DNA from: Sipunculus nudus
Lineage: Eukaryota > Annelida > Sipuncula > Golfingiida > Sipunculidae
Length of the DNA stretch: 64,000 nucleotides
Direction: 5' to 3'
Assembly: GCA_026874595.1 (NCBI GenBank)
Contig: CM049318.1
Location: 43,998,456 to 44,062,455, forward strand
The notes under the pieces were generated by a model. It saw nothing but the letters and a program-made list of their open reading frames with translations. It ran no database searches and had not been told where the DNA came from. Below, piece by piece: positions 12,261 to 24,374 of this stretch (positions are counted from its first letter, which is position 1; each line of letters starts with the position of its first letter). The translations under genes were made by a program, and so were the position numbers.

Positions 12261-14033
12261 CAAGTGACCCGTGGGTCATGACGCTCAGCCGACTGACGTG
12301 TTGACAATATGTCCTTGCACAGACAACTAATTAAGGTAATGTAGGTGCCATCATGGTTATGCATATTAGCTTAAGTTCATCAGGACCCATAAGCACAACA
12401 AATCTAATGACAACCCAACCGGCCTTTCATGAGGAATCTGGCAATTTGTGTGTATTTTGCTTTATTTCTAGGGTGCTCAAACATACCCCAAAACTCTGAG
12501 AATATAGTTCACTGTGACCCAATTTTAGGTTTCTGGGGAGACCTTTTGAGGAACTCTCAGGATGTCAAGTAAGAAGATTCTTGGCCCAAAGGTTATGGTT
12601 TGTGCCCTACTTTGGTATCAAATTTTTAATTATTTATTTTATAAGCCCCATAGCTCAGAAAATATGGGTAACAGAGACCTAAATACACGTTTCCAAGGAG
12701 ATTTTCATAGACCTCCCTGGATTTTAGGTTAGAAGATTCCAGGTCCAATGTTTATGATTTGTGCCCTGCTTTTGTATCAAATATTTTATTATTCTGGGAG
12801 GTACTTCTGAGCCCCATAGCTTGAATAATATGGGTACCAGAGACCTAATTCCAGGTTTCCCAGGAGACTTTTCATGGTCCTCTCTGCAGGTTGAGACAGA
12901 AGATTCTTAGTCCAGTGGTTATGATTTGTGCCCTGTTAACAGATGACCACATCTTTTAATGTCTCAAAAAAAGAGAAAAAAATTGTAAAAAAAAAAATTA
13001 AGGTGGCACCACCAGTCTGCAGAATAGATGAAAAACTGCATGATGAATATTCATGCAAGGAATCATGGTGATCAATGCATTAGTTGTTCAGATACTTGAG
13101 CTTTTGTATCAATTTTTTTATTATTCTTGGGGGTGGTTCGGAGCCCCATAGCTTGAAGAATATGGGTACCAGAGACCTAATTCCAGGTTTCCAAGGAGAC
13201 TTTTCATGGACCTAACTGGATGTAAAGTTAGAAGATTCCAGGTCCAGTGCTTACGATTTGTGCCCTGTTACCAGATGACAGCATCTTTGGAGGTCTCAAA
13301 AATAAAGAAAAAAAATTGTAAAAAAAAATTAAGAAAAATACAGGTGGCGCCACCAGTCTGCAGAAACTGATGTAACACCCCATGATAAATATCCATGCAA
13401 AGACTCATGGTGATCAATGCATTAGTCATGTTCAGATATTTGAGCTTTTGTATCAATTTTTTATTATTCTGGGGAGGTACTTCGGAGACCGTTAGCTTAA
13501 AGAATTTGGGTAACAGAGACCTAATTCTAGGTTTTTCAAGGAGACTTTTCATGGACCTAACTGGATGTAAAGTAAGAAGATTCCAGGTCCAGCGTTTACG
13601 ATTTGTGCCCTGTTAACAGATGACGGCATCTTTTGAGGTCTCAAAAATAGAGAAAAAAAATTGTTTAAAAAAATCGAAAAAATACAGGAGGCGCCACCAG
13701 TCTGCAGAAACTGATGAAACACTCAATGATCAATATCCATGCTAAGAATCATGGTGATCAATGCATTAGTTGTTCAGATACTTGAGCTTTTGTATCAAAT
13801 TTTTCATTATTCTGGGGGGGTACTCCGGAGCCCCATAGCTTGAAGAATATAGGCAACAGAGACCTAATTACAGGTTTCCAAGGGGATTTTTAATGGACCT
13901 CTCTGGATGTAAAGTTAGAAGATTCCAGGTCCAGTGGTTACGATTCGTGCCTTGTTAACGGACAGACGTCCGGCCATCGGACGGACAAAGAGTGATTGCT
14001 ATAGTTCAGATGACTTATAGTCAGCTGAGCTAA
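12261..14033 (+). mobile_element. Family I element with tandem modules, complete (1773 bp)
   Basis: The 5' end CAAGTGACCCGTGGGTCA has one palindrome mismatch; the 3' end is AGTCAGCTGAGCTAA in a hairpin with a TAT loop. The interior carries partial modules (12470-12960) and three full modules of about 340 bp starting near 13000, 13341 and 13686. GGTGGCGCCACC is at 13343-13354 and the 3' GGAC tract near 13960-13985. Confidence 0.8.
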
Positions 14034-14649
14034 AAATCTTTTTGAGATGATATGCAGAAGACCAAAATTTCATGGCTTTTAGCAATTTCTGGAAACTCAT
14101 GACCAGGTAAGTACTTTACAAAACAGAAGCACATAAACCAATTTCCTCTAGGCTGTTTTTATTTTCATATTTGATAGTTCAAAGACAAACCTTGCCAACT
14201 TTCCTTAAAAAGATATATATGAGTCAAAAGCTCAAATAATGAAATGGTCCCTTTTTTTTGCTAAAGAGGAAATTCTCACCCTTTCCAAATCTTGTGGGGT
14301 TAAAAATTTAATATTTTAAAATACATTACATTAATTTACTTAAATGATATCACATTCTACAAGTCCTCTAACAACAGTAAAACATGTATACATCTTATTA
14401 ATAAGTTCAAACACAGATGATTTTATTATCGATTAAGATACAAATATCTTAACTTGGTTGTTACTACTGAAACACTGAGACCTATTGAATATTGTTATTA
14501 TATACGGATATAAACTTAGCAAAACAAACAAGCAACTTTCTGTTTTGTAGACTCACTATCAATGATATGGCACTTTTCTTCTTAAACATCAATAAACCTA
14601 TGAATGACCATGTATAGTTGTGTAAAAATTCAGATTTTTTTTTGGTTGA
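14034..14649. other. Unassigned intronic sequence
   Basis: AT-rich sequence with no coding or repeat signal that I recognise. It contains several A/T runs and no good splice-bounded open frame. Confidence 0.5.
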
Positions 14650-14997
14650 GGTAACTGGCTCCATTTTTTTTTTTTAATGCTTGCTTAACAACTATGTACA
14701 TCTGCAGAATTCCATTCCAGTTTCTGACAACGTGACAAGGGCTCACACGTGATAATCCTCATGTCCTCTTTGTGTGTCATCCCCATTTCTGGGTCATTAA
14801 ACCAAGCAGCCCCCTAAAGGGGAACTGGTTTGTGTGTGAAACAGGGTTGTTTTGCCCAGTCTCCCCATTCAGCCTGCAGAGAGCTGAACCTGACTAGGGG
14901 CCAATCCTGAACAATTTCACCGCCTTGGTTGAGATTTGAACTTGCAATCAATCTCCTGGTTTTAAGCCCTGTGCACTACCCCGAGACCACAGAAGCT
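14650..14997 (-). mobile_element. tRNA-derived SINE, minus strand
   Basis: Read on the minus strand it has an A-box-like GGGGTAGTGCACAGGGCTT and a B box in AAGTTCAAATCTC, as in RNA polymerase III promoters of tRNA-derived SINEs. Its body and A-rich tail are repeated in opposite orientation at 15314-15735. The 5' unit is not a functional tRNA because the acceptor stem is not formed. Confidence 0.7.
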
Positions 14998-15313
14998 ATA
15001 AAGATATATTATTAATTATATTATATGATGGAATGGTTCATAAAATCTGGGAAAGGATTGTTTTTTTCTTTTACATCCATCCCTTTATGTATGTACCACC
15101 GATCTGTGTTATGGAAGCACCTGACAATTATGACCACTAAATATCTGTCCATGAAAACTTTAGCTATTTAATCAAATCAAATCTGTATTATGACCTCATT
15201 ATTACTGAACAGGAATGCTAGCTTTTTTTTCAGGACCATTCAGACAATTAATTACTTAACACCTGCCCTGTCTTAAACCAGCATTCTGACAGTAACTAAG
15301 AAGCATCCAGCTT

Positions 15314-15735
15314 CCAGCTTCTGAGGCTCAGGGGTAAGGAGTAGAGCACTGGGCTCAAGCGCCAGATTGTGAGTTCAAATCTCAACCTTGGCGGTGAGAT
15401 TTTTTAGGGTAGGCCCCCACTCAGGGTGAGCACTCTGCAGGCTGAATGGGAAGGCTGTGCCCAACGGCTGTGTTTCACTCACATACCAGAGCACCTTTAA
15501 GGGGGTTCATGGTGGTATGACCAAGCAATGGGGACAATAACGCACCCAGGGCCTGCAGGGGCAGTAGTCAATGGGCCTGGTTAAGGCAATGACATAAAAT
15601 GAAAGGAAGCCTGTGATACTGCCCTGTTATGTAGTCCGAAACCGGAATGGAATTCTGCAAATGTTCATATATATGCTACTAGTTAAGTTAGCATTAAAAA
15701 ATGGAGGCGGTTACCTCCACCAAAAATATTTATAT
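15314..15735 (+). mobile_element. tRNA-derived SINE, plus strand, inverted partner
   Basis: The head has GGGGTAAGGAGTAGAGCAC (A-box like) and GAGTTCAAATCTC (B box), followed by a body shared inverted with 14650-14997, including GGAATGGAATTCTGCA and a tail ending in ATGGAGGCGGTTACCTCC. The two copies are about 315 bp apart and diverged, so they are separate old insertions or an old palindrome. Confidence 0.7.
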
Positions 15736-16350
15736 AAAAAAAAATCCAGAATATGACACTTTCTGATCTGTATAGTATGGAAAATATCAAAATTTGCTTT
15801 TATTTTCAATGAGCCTACATAACCACTTTGTTCATAACTTATTAGACATCAACTTCTGTCATCACAGATATTTCTTAAAGGTTACCAACTAATGATATAT
15901 TACACACCATTAGAATCATATCTAGACCCCTGGGTATCTGTTCATCTGCAGATCTCCCAATCCCACTGGTGTGATGAAGCAGAAAACAGGATTACCATGG
16001 TGATCTGATATGTATGAAGTCTAATGAGCTTAACGACCCGATCAGACCATCCTGTGCTGGAAACGCATCATGAAATACACTCGCAACTAAGCGTATCCTA
16101 AATGTCAGTGTAATAGTGTTTAACCAAAATGGGGATTGAGGGGCAGGGATGGGTCAGACTGGTGCCCTGGCCACCTGGTGACACAGAGTGTGGCATTAAG
16201 GACGATCTGTAAATCTGTTTAGCATCAGTTTGCTGATATTAAGGAAGACTGCCCAACCCTCTCCCAACATTGAGTGCAGCTTAAATATACATCTATAAGG
16301 CATAAGTGTTTAAGCATTTGCCAGATTTATCTTATTGAAGATTTATCTTA
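15736..16350. other. Unassigned intronic sequence of moderate complexity
   Basis: This block has more even base composition than most of the window. I found no splice-bounded frame matching the HDAC exon that should come next, and no copy elsewhere in the window. Confidence 0.4.
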
Positions 16351-16780
16351 TTAGCTCATCTGACTGCTAGTCATCTGAACTATAGTGATCACGCTTTGTC
16401 GGTCAAATGTTCGTCCGTTAACAGGGCAAAAATTGTAACTGTTCAACATAGAAACTTCTAACTGTACATCCAGGAAGGTCCTAGGCAAATATCCTAGAAA
16501 ACCTGAGATAAGATCACTGTGGCCTATATTTTCCCAGCTATGGGCTAAAAACTTGATTTTGAGAACCAAAACAGATGGGGCATAGCACTGAGCACCCCAT
16601 CAATTAGACAGACACAAACAGTAGCAGCTGGACATAGAAATTAGCATCTAGGAAGTTCCTGGTAACCCTAAATAAGGTTGCATGTATCCAATTTTCTAAG
16701 ACCTACAGCCAAAACACATGATTTAAGTACTCTGGATGTAATTCTATCCTTTGTTCAAGATGCAATGAGAACAGATGAAC
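16351..16780 (-). mobile_element. Family I 3' part, minus strand
   Basis: The block begins with TTAGCTCATCTGACTGCTAG, the inverse of a family I 3' hairpin and CTAA end, followed by the inverse of the GGACAAAG and TGTTAACGGAC tail. It is the only clear minus-strand family I copy here. The 5' end is not identifiable and the right limit is approximate. Confidence 0.65.
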
Positions 16781-17400
16781 AGGAGAGTATTAATTTGAGG
16801 GAACACACTTCTGATTCAAAGTAATCTAACCCATTCAGGATTTAAGAAAATGTATACATTGTTACAAGACTTTTGACCTATAGTCCTGCTTAAATTAAGA
16901 ACAATGCCTGATCACTTGCAAACAAATACCAATCATGCTAACGAATGAAAGTTGGAATATCCTCTTATGTAATGATGTAATGTTTGTAACATTTTTTTCT
17001 CATGTCCATAAAATCCTGAATACACTCAAGTGATTTTTTTCTTGATCATCATATAAACCAGTATTCAAATATGTAAATGAGCAAGAAAGTCTGGCAAACA
17101 GAACTATTTCTGAATACTGAAAGTCAGCCTTCACTCAAATTTATCAGTTAATGACACTGTTTGAGAATGATCAAATCAGAATAACATCATTATGTTTTTG
17201 AAAATTCTGTGAAATATCAGTGATGCGGCTACATTTGTAAAGTGATATTGTCCGATTTTACCAGGAACCATGGACTTTATATTCAAGAGATATTGATTAA
17301 GTATCCAGTAAATAAAAGCAAATCAAAGAAGTTAAATGTTTAGATCTTCTAAAATGGAAAGGGTATTTTGAGGTGGGCAGTTGCTGGATTCTAAAACAGA
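16781..17400. other. Unassigned intronic sequence
   Basis: AT-rich sequence; nothing recognised on either strand. Confidence 0.4.
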
Positions 17401-19272
17401 TGAGATAAAAAACCCTGAACACTCTTGGCCTGTTATGTAACTCTGCTAAAATTTATCCAACACAAACCATTTGAACAAACTTGAGAGGGCTCGCCTCTTG
17501 GATCATTTCTGTAAAATTTGGACAATTTGGCTTGACTGTTTACAAGAAGAAGACTTTTACAAGTTTTTTTCAGCTTTTTCCTTGTAAAATCTAGTAAATG
17601 CAGATAGCAAAAATAAGATGAATCCATCAACATTTGATATGTGACTGATAATTGCATAACATTTGGGGACGGTAGCTCCTGCTATTCCTGAGAAATTATG
17701 AGTTAGTGTACAGATGATATGTAATATCATAAATCTACATTTTTTAAAAGCTTTAAAAAACATTCTTGTCAATATTTTCCATAGATAACCTGAAATCTAA
17801 ATGTCTAGAGGCATGATGTAGTGGATGCTGATAAACTGGTGCTAGGCTAAATGTATCTGCTTCACACAGCTAACATATTTGGTAAAATGACTCAATTCAA
17901 TCTTTATAATTCAGCCAAATTCATTTTTTGGAACCATAAAAGACAATTATTATAAGAATGATTCAGGGAATTATTCTTGCAAAATATTAAACAAACTGGC
18001 CTCAGTATCATCATCAGTCGAAAAACGTTTTGTAGGTTTATAACTCATATGGAAAAATACAACAGTTCAGCTTCCCATAACTCAGCCAAAAATCATTGAA
18101 TCAAAACCATTTGAACAAACTTGAAATATAAACATCTAAGGATAATTAATGTGTGAGATTTAAGAATTTGGCCCAGTGGTTTTTGAGAAGAAGATTTTTG
18201 TAGCCACTTAGCTAACATGGGCTGTTATGGCATATGACTAAATTCAGCTTCCCATAACTCAGCCAAAAGTCACTGAACTCAGACCATTTGAACAAACTTG
18301 AATTATCAACATCTCAGGATAATTAATGTGTGAGATTTAAGAATTTGGCCCAGTGGTTGTTGAGAAGAAGATTTTTGTAGCCACTTAGCTAAAATTGGCT
18401 GTTATGGCATATGACTAAATTCAGCTCCCCATAACTCTGCCAAATTCACAGAACTGAGACCATTTGAACAAACTTGAATTATCAACATCTAAGGATAATT
18501 AATGTGTGAGATTTAAGAATTTGGCCCAGTGGTTTTTGAGAAGAAGATTTTTGTAGCCACTTAGCTAAAATGGGCTGTTATGGCATATGACTAAATTCAG
18601 CTTCCCATAACTTAGCCAAAAGTCACTGAACTGAGACCATTTGAACAAACTTCAGAAAGCACTACCCTAGGATCATTTCTGTGCGATATTAAACAATTTG
18701 GCCATTTCGTTTCAGAGAAGAAGTTATTTGTAGCTGTCAGTGTGATACGGGCACTGATGACCCCGTACAAAAAAGGCCGATGCAGGTGGCGCCACCAATA
18801 CCTCAATTTCAGAAATGACTCATGTGACCAACATTGGCATAAAATTTGGTGATGATAGCTCCAGCCGTTTCTGAGATTTAAATTTTAATATGCTTTTTTG
18901 CACAGTTAACAAAGTTCAACCTCCTGTAACTCAGCCAAAAATCTCCAAACTGGAACCATTCGAAAAAACTTGAGAAAGATTGTTCCATGGATCATTTCTG
19001 TGAAATATTGGACAATTTGGCTGGACAGTTTCAGAGAAGAAGATTTTTAAAGTTTTTTTAGCTTTTTCCCTTTAAAATCTAAGAAAATGCAGTTAGAAAA
19101 AAAATAAACAAAATCCGATATAGTTTTTCGGATCACTGAATATTTGCAAAAAATTTGGTGATGCTAGCTCCTGCCGTTTTTGAGATTCCTATGGTTAACG
19201 TACAGATGACGCACGGCGCACAACACACGACGGACGATGCCGCACCATCGCATAAGCTCACAGGTTCGCTAA
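17401..19272 (+). mobile_element. Family II element, 5' truncated
   Basis: It ends CACAGGTTCGCTAA after ACCATCGCATAAGCT-like sequence. About three tandem units of 179 bp near 18060-18600 share GGATAATTAATGTGTGAG and TTGGCCCAGTGG. GGTGGCGCCACC is at 18785-18796. A matching array of more units is at 52790-53580. No 5' AGGCCTACAGGCCT end is present. Confidence 0.75.
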
Positions 19273-19547
19273 AAAACAGATAAGTGGTTTTGATATAAGG
19301 CAGTCTTGAAGTATGATAACAGGTTTTAAATGGAAATTTGAGTTTTTTTTTCTTAATTTCTCATTGGAAAAAAGTCGCAGTGACCCAGCTTTTGGTTTGG
19401 TAGGAGATCTTTGGGACATCTAACAGGAAGCTGAATTTTGGATTTGTAGGTCTAACGGTTTCAAAACGTACCAGTCTAACTGACGGACAGGCAGACGGAC
19501 AATGGACCACGACTATAGCTCAGATGACTTATAGTCAGCTGAGCTAA
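19273..19547 (+). mobile_element. Family I 3' end fragment
   Basis: The tail includes GGCAGTCTTGAAG, a short GACGGACAGGCAGACGGAC tract and the 3' hairpin ending AGTCAGCTGAGCTAA. There is no 5' end; it directly abuts the family II 3' end. Confidence 0.75.
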
Positions 19548-19885
19548 ATCGCTTAAAATCTGAACAAATCCAGGTGGCACCACCAGTCGGCAGGACCTGA
19601 TGAAACACTCCATGATGAATATGCATGCAAAGAATCATGCTGATCAATGCATCAGTTGTTCAGATACTGGAGCTTTTGTATCCAATTATTAATTATTCTG
19701 GGGGTCTCTCTGAGCCCCTTATATCTGACAATATGGATAACAGAAACCTAATTTTAGGTTTTCAAGGAGATTTTCATAGACCTTCCTGCATGTCAAGTAA
19801 GAAGATTCCATGTCCAGTGGTTATGATATGTGCCTGATCTGAGTGATCGCTATAGCTCAGATGACTTTCAAGTCATCTGAGCTAA
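19548..19885 (+). mobile_element. Family I 3' end fragment with one module
   Basis: One copy of the 345-bp module (GGTGGCACCACCAGTCGG onward) followed directly by a diverged 3' hairpin ending CATCTGAGCTAA. Confidence 0.7.
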
Positions 19886-20372
19886 AAATGGTTGATGCAG
19901 GAAGGTGGCACCACCAATACTTCAATTTCAAATAAGAGTCATGTGACCAACATTTGCATAAAATTTGGTGATGATAGCTCCAGGAGTTCCTGATTTTGTA
20001 ATTTTAGTGTCCTTTTTTGGCCAAATGACTAAGTTTAGCTCCCTGTTACTTGGCCAAAATTCACCAAACTGAAACCATTAAAACAAACTTGAGAGAGATT
20101 GTTTTGGGGATTATTTCTGTGAAATATTGAATGATCTGGCTTAACAGTTTCGGAGAAGATTATTTTTAAAGTTTTTAGCTTTTTCCCTATAAAATCTAAG
20201 TAAAAGCAGATAGCCAAAAAAATAAGCAAAATCCCACAGAGTTTTTTAGATGACTGATTTTTTGCATAAAGTTGAGTGATGCTAGCTCCTACCGTTTTCG
20301 AGATAGTATGGGTTAACTAAAGACGAAGGATGGCCAACGCCACACCATCGCATAAGCTCACAGGTTTGCTAA
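19886..20372 (+). mobile_element. Family II 3' end fragment
   Basis: The tail begins with an AGGTGGCACCACCAATAC stretch and ends CACAGGTTTGCTAA. There is no 5' end. Confidence 0.7.
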
Positions 20373-20564
20373 CAAAACAACACCAGTTGTTTTAATAAAA
20401 GGCACGCTTGAAGTGTAACAACAGAGCTTAGTGACATGTAACTGTTTGTAGGATTTCGGATTTGTATGTCCAACAGTTTCAAAACATGCCTTGTGAATGG
20501 TGTCCCACCTGGCAGACAAAGGACCATGGCTATAGCTCAGATGACTCTCAAAGTCAGCTGAGCT
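20373..20564 (+). mobile_element. Family I 3' end fragment, terminus altered
   Basis: The tail has the GAAGTGTAACAACAG and CTATAGCTCAGATGACT motifs. The final AGTCAGCTGAGCTCAC has lost the usual CTAA. Confidence 0.6.
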
Positions 20565-20587
20565 CACAAACAAGACAGGACAATACT

Positions 20588-20960
20588 CAGTTGACAAAAC
20601 AGCAAGACAGGACAGCAATCAGTGTACTAACTAAATAGCAAGACAGGACAGCAATCAGTGTACTAACTAAATAGCAAGACAGGACAGCTATCAGTGTACT
20701 AACTAAATAGCAAGACAGGACAGCAATCAGTGTACTAACTAAATAGCAAGACAGGACAGCAATCAGTGTACTAACTAAATAGCAAGACAGGACAGCAATC
20801 AATGTACTAACTAAATAGCAAGACAGGACAGCAATCAGTGTACTAACTAAATAGCAAGACAGAATGGTACTCAGTGTACTGTATAGCAACTTAGCAAGGC
20901 AGGAGGGTTCTCCGTGTACATAACAGCAAGAAAAGAGGTACTGTGTACTAAACAGCAAGA
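20588..20960. repeat. 36-bp minisatellite, about 8 clear copies
   Basis: The unit AGCAAGACAGGACAGCAATC followed by AGTGTACTAACTAAAT repeats with few changes to about 20870 and then decays to about 20960. It starts 22 bases inside the intron downstream of the third HDAC exon's donor at its decayed edge. The period is a multiple of three, so it carries a long artefactual minus-strand open frame. Confidence 0.92.
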
Positions 20961-20982
20961 CAAATAACATTTTAATACTCAC

Positions 20983-21036
20983 CATAAGTTCCCCTACAGC
21001 AACTTTACTGGCAAGTTCTATCACGCATCCAGTAGC
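20983..21036 (-). CDS. HDAC4: Class IIa histone deacetylase, internal exon (third in window)
   Basis: An exon of 54 nt on the minus strand, with acceptor TATTACAG and donor GTGAGTATT, encodes 18 codons, ATGCVIELASKVAVGELM, in phase 0 at both ends. It continues the previous exon (SAARM) and matches the helix before the catalytic GFAVVRPPGHH motif of class IIa HDACs (human HDAC4: AVGCVVELVFKVATGELK). The exon carrying the catalytic His pair should come next, toward lower coordinates. I looked for it in the non-repeat parts of 1-20982 and did not find it, so it probably lies beyond the left edge. The reading frame stays open through the donor site and the whole adjacent minisatellite. Confidence 0.93.
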
Positions 21037-21040
21037 CTGT

Positions 21041-22082
21041 AATACAATACATATCTAAAGAGCATCTACAAAGAATAATAAACTGTTTTCCAAGTATGGT
21101 TTAAAAATATTGACAGAATATACTGAAACAAGTTTCTAGAGGCACAAACAGTTCCACCACCATGTGTTTAACTAGGAAAGGTGGCATCAGTGATACCCAA
21201 ATATCCCCAAACCTTAACAAGAACCTCTTTTAATTTCAAACTACTTGCAAAATACAAACTGGATTTTTACAAGGAAAATGCATGATTACCTCTCTAGTTA
21301 TCCTGATGACTATGTTTTAAATGGGAGAAAAGGGGGACGTAATTTGTAAACTGGACAGAATTGAACAAGAGGTCCTGTGGGACAGGTTATCAATATAGGG
21401 GATTGTCATTGTTGTGGCCAAGAAATATCCTCTCAATGTTACATGCTTACCATTCCTGCTGTTGCTGGGATATTTGGTACTAGATTTAACATCATGATTG
21501 CAAACACCTGACACCTAAAATTTTGCAATTGGTATTACTTCGATTTGCATGAAGAAGGCATTTTGAAAATAAATCTTTCAAGTCACATACATTTAATTTC
21601 CCTGGGTTGAAGCTTCAGTTGACCATGATAGGAAAGCTTAAATTTTCTGACTAAATGAGGAATAAGCTGAACACTACTATTTCACCTCACAGAGAGTAAA
21701 CTACTAGAGGTAGCGCCTTCTTAAAGCAATAATCACATGGCAGTGAAATGATTAAACATGTCTAAAAAATTTGGTTATGATTGGACAAGTGATTCATGAA
21801 AATAAAGGGTAAAAGAATTTGCCACATATATGAAAACATGTGAAATAAGAAAACTGCAAAATTCTGAGTTCTGTCGCAACATCAGTCTGAAAATAATTCT
21901 GTTCAGTGTAGTATTCATTGAATTTCCCTAGCTCTTATGAAATCCTTACAAATATTTTAAGGCTAAAGCGTTCTTATCTACTGAGATATCTGAAGAAGTG
22001 AAACAGTATTGGACCACCAAGAGTCTGGTGCAACCTGTAGATCATTGTCACATGTCAGTCATATGCTGAGTATGACTGAAAA
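21041..22082. other. Repeat-poor intron sequence upstream of the third exon
   Basis: No family I to V copy, coding exon or RNA gene was recognised in this kilobase. The acceptor polypyrimidine region for the third exon is weak on the coding strand. Confidence 0.5.
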
Positions 22083-23205
22083 AAGGGACCCATGGGTCAC
22101 TGTGCTCAGGTGAAGTTGACCTATTAGGTAAAAAAGCCCACAGGCATAATGTGAACCTGTGCAATCAGATATTCACCAGGTATAATGCTTCCATGCTGGA
22201 CAATTCCTTTTCAAGTACTTGAGTAACATGTACATGAACAATGCAAGTACTAAACATTTTGAACAGGAAACAATTACACAAAGATCACTTCTGAAATTCT
22301 GGCATGGGTGCACACAACACAAAATGAATGTAGCTGTCACCAACAATCTTGTATACAATGAAGCTATAAAAGATATATACATATGCCCAATACATATGAC
22401 TAATATGTCAAACCCCTCCTGAAAAATAAGTGAGGACATACACTGTGCAAAATTATTGTAGGTGGCGCCGCCAGTCTTGTACAAGATAAAGCTTTCCGTT
22501 ATGTATAAATATGCCAAATTTAAGGCTTATTTACCAAATTCCTCCGTAGAAATAAGCAGGCATATACACTGTGCAAAAGTCATTGTTGGTGGCGACACCT
22601 GTTTTGTGAAGGAGAAAGCCATCAATGACGTGTAGACAGGTCAAAATATCAGGCCAATACATCAAATTTCCCTCGAGTTTGATGCACTGGGCTGACCAGA
22701 CTTGGTGAGAAAGGCAGTTCCCTGAGTGAACTGTGACAAATTTCTGGCTCAAGCTACTGCATTGAGTGAACTCTTGACCTGCACCTGGCTAGACTGAGTG
22801 AACTTTTGACCTGTACCTGGCTGCACTGAATGAACTCTTGACCTGTTGCATAATCTGACACAGTTGGCAGTCTGCCAAAGCTAAAAATAGATCCAGGCTG
22901 AACTTTGGTGCCAAATCTGATGCAGTGGGCAGTCTGTCAAAGCTATAAATAGAATGCAGCTACTGCATTGGGTGAACTCTTGACCTATACCTGGCTGCAC
23001 TTCTTCCAATCCCGGCAAGTTTAAAAACTATTTATAGAGCTGACATCATCTTGGCTAATGGCCAACATCTAGGCACTGGCAAATTTTGGCAATCTGCCCA
23101 TGGTAAACCAAGTGCTGCCATATTAACACAAAAGTGGTCCATACTTGAAATAACTTTGAAATAAATTTTCCCGATACAAAATGCTTTTCAGCTGACTTTT
23201 ATAAA
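22083..23205 (+). mobile_element. Diverged family I 5' end followed at once by a family II 5' part
   Basis: AAGGGACCCATGGGTCAC with GTGCTCAGGTGA is a family I start. About 50 bp later, AAGCCCACAGGCATAATG and TGAACCTGTGCA form a diverged family II start. Family II interior continues to 23205, where another family II copy begins. Confidence 0.65.
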
Positions 23206-24355
23206 CAAGGCCTACAGGCCTAATGCGAACCTGTGCATTGGGAAATACACCAGGTATAATGCTTCAATACTGGACCATTACTTTTCATGTATATGAACAA
23301 TGCAAGTACTAAACATTTTGAATAAGAAACAATTACACAAACATCACTGCTGCAATTCTGGCATGGGTGCACACATCACAAAAATGATTGTAGCTGGCAC
23401 CACCAGTCTTGTTTACAACAAAGCTATCAGGTCCAATAATTCTGCCAAAAAATCATTCAAATAAACTTGAACAAAGGCCACCTAAGTATAATTTTTGTGC
23501 AATGTCACAGAAGTTATAATTGATACAACAATTTTGTAGAAGAACACTACTGCAGTCCTCAGTTTGAAATAATAATGGCCTTAAGACCAACTTAAGCTTT
23601 TCATGACTCAACCAAAAATCAACAAACTCGACTATTCTTATATGATTGAAAGAACCATGTCCTAGGATAATTCTTTTGAAAAATTGAATGATTCAACTTG
23701 ACAGTTTCATCATAAATATTTAAAGCTGAAAGAGGTTAAAATTATGAGGTTTTTGCCCATAAAAAACAGGTCAATGTAGGTGGCACCTTGAAATCTGCAA
23801 CTTCAAATATTAGTCATGTGACCAAGATTTGCACAATACTTGGTAATGCTAGGTTCTGTCATTTCTGAGATTACTATGTCAGTATGCTTACTTGGCCAAA
23901 TAACTAAGTTCAAATTTGTGTAACTCCACTAAAATTCATCAAATGCAAACAATTTTAACAAACTTGAGAAGGCTTCCTCTGGGATCATTGTAAAATATTG
24001 AACAAATAAGCTGGACTGTTTACAAGAAGAAGACTTTTAAAGGTTTTTCAGCCTTTTCCCTATAAAATTTAAGTAAATGGAGATAACAAAAAAATAAGCT
24101 GAATCCCACAACATTTGATATGTGCGATATTAAACAATTTGGCTGTATGGTTTCAGAGAAGAAGTTTTTTGTAGCCCTCAGTATGATAAGGGCACTGATG
24201 ACCCCCGTACAAAAAAGGCTGATGCAGGTGGCGCCACCAATACCTCAATTTCAGATATGACTCATGTGACAAACATTCAAATAAAATTTGGTGATGATAG
24301 CTCCAGCCGTTTCTGAGATTGTAATTTTACTATGCTTTTTTGGACAGATGACTAA
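23206..24355 (+). mobile_element. Family II element, 3' part missing
   Basis: It has an intact 5' end CAAGGCCTACAGGCCTAATG and GCGAACCTGTG, typical family II interior and GGTGGCGCCACC at 24227-24238. It is cut after GATGACTAA by the end of a TIR element and a family I start. Confidence 0.75.
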
Positions 24356-24374
24356 GGCCAAAATAAAAAAAAGG
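24356..24374 (+). mobile_element. Solo left end of the TIR element (19 bp)
   Basis: GGCCAAAATAAAAAAAAGG is identical to the left end of the full element at 25008. It too follows TAA, the expected target. It merges into a family I 5' end at the GG, so only the first 19 bases remain. Confidence 0.55.

Noticed and set aside
14880-15400. Functional tRNA genes
   Set aside because: A and B boxes are present, but there is no paired acceptor stem or proper anticodon arm. The sequences continue into SINE bodies.
16141-16200. Possible exon from the GC-richer patch with GGCCACCTGGTG
   Set aside because: No consistent open frame with both splice sites, and no match to the HDAC sequence expected next.
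20587-20982. Hydrophobic 12-residue repeat protein
   Set aside because: As a gene of its own it is an artefact of a 36-bp minisatellite. Only the upstream 54 bp are a supported exon; the read-through is kept as a finding, not a CDS.
1-20982. Next HDAC exon with the catalytic GHH motif
   Set aside because: I looked on the minus strand in the non-repeat parts for the inverse of a PPGHHAE coding stretch and found no splice-bounded match. It is probably beyond the left edge.
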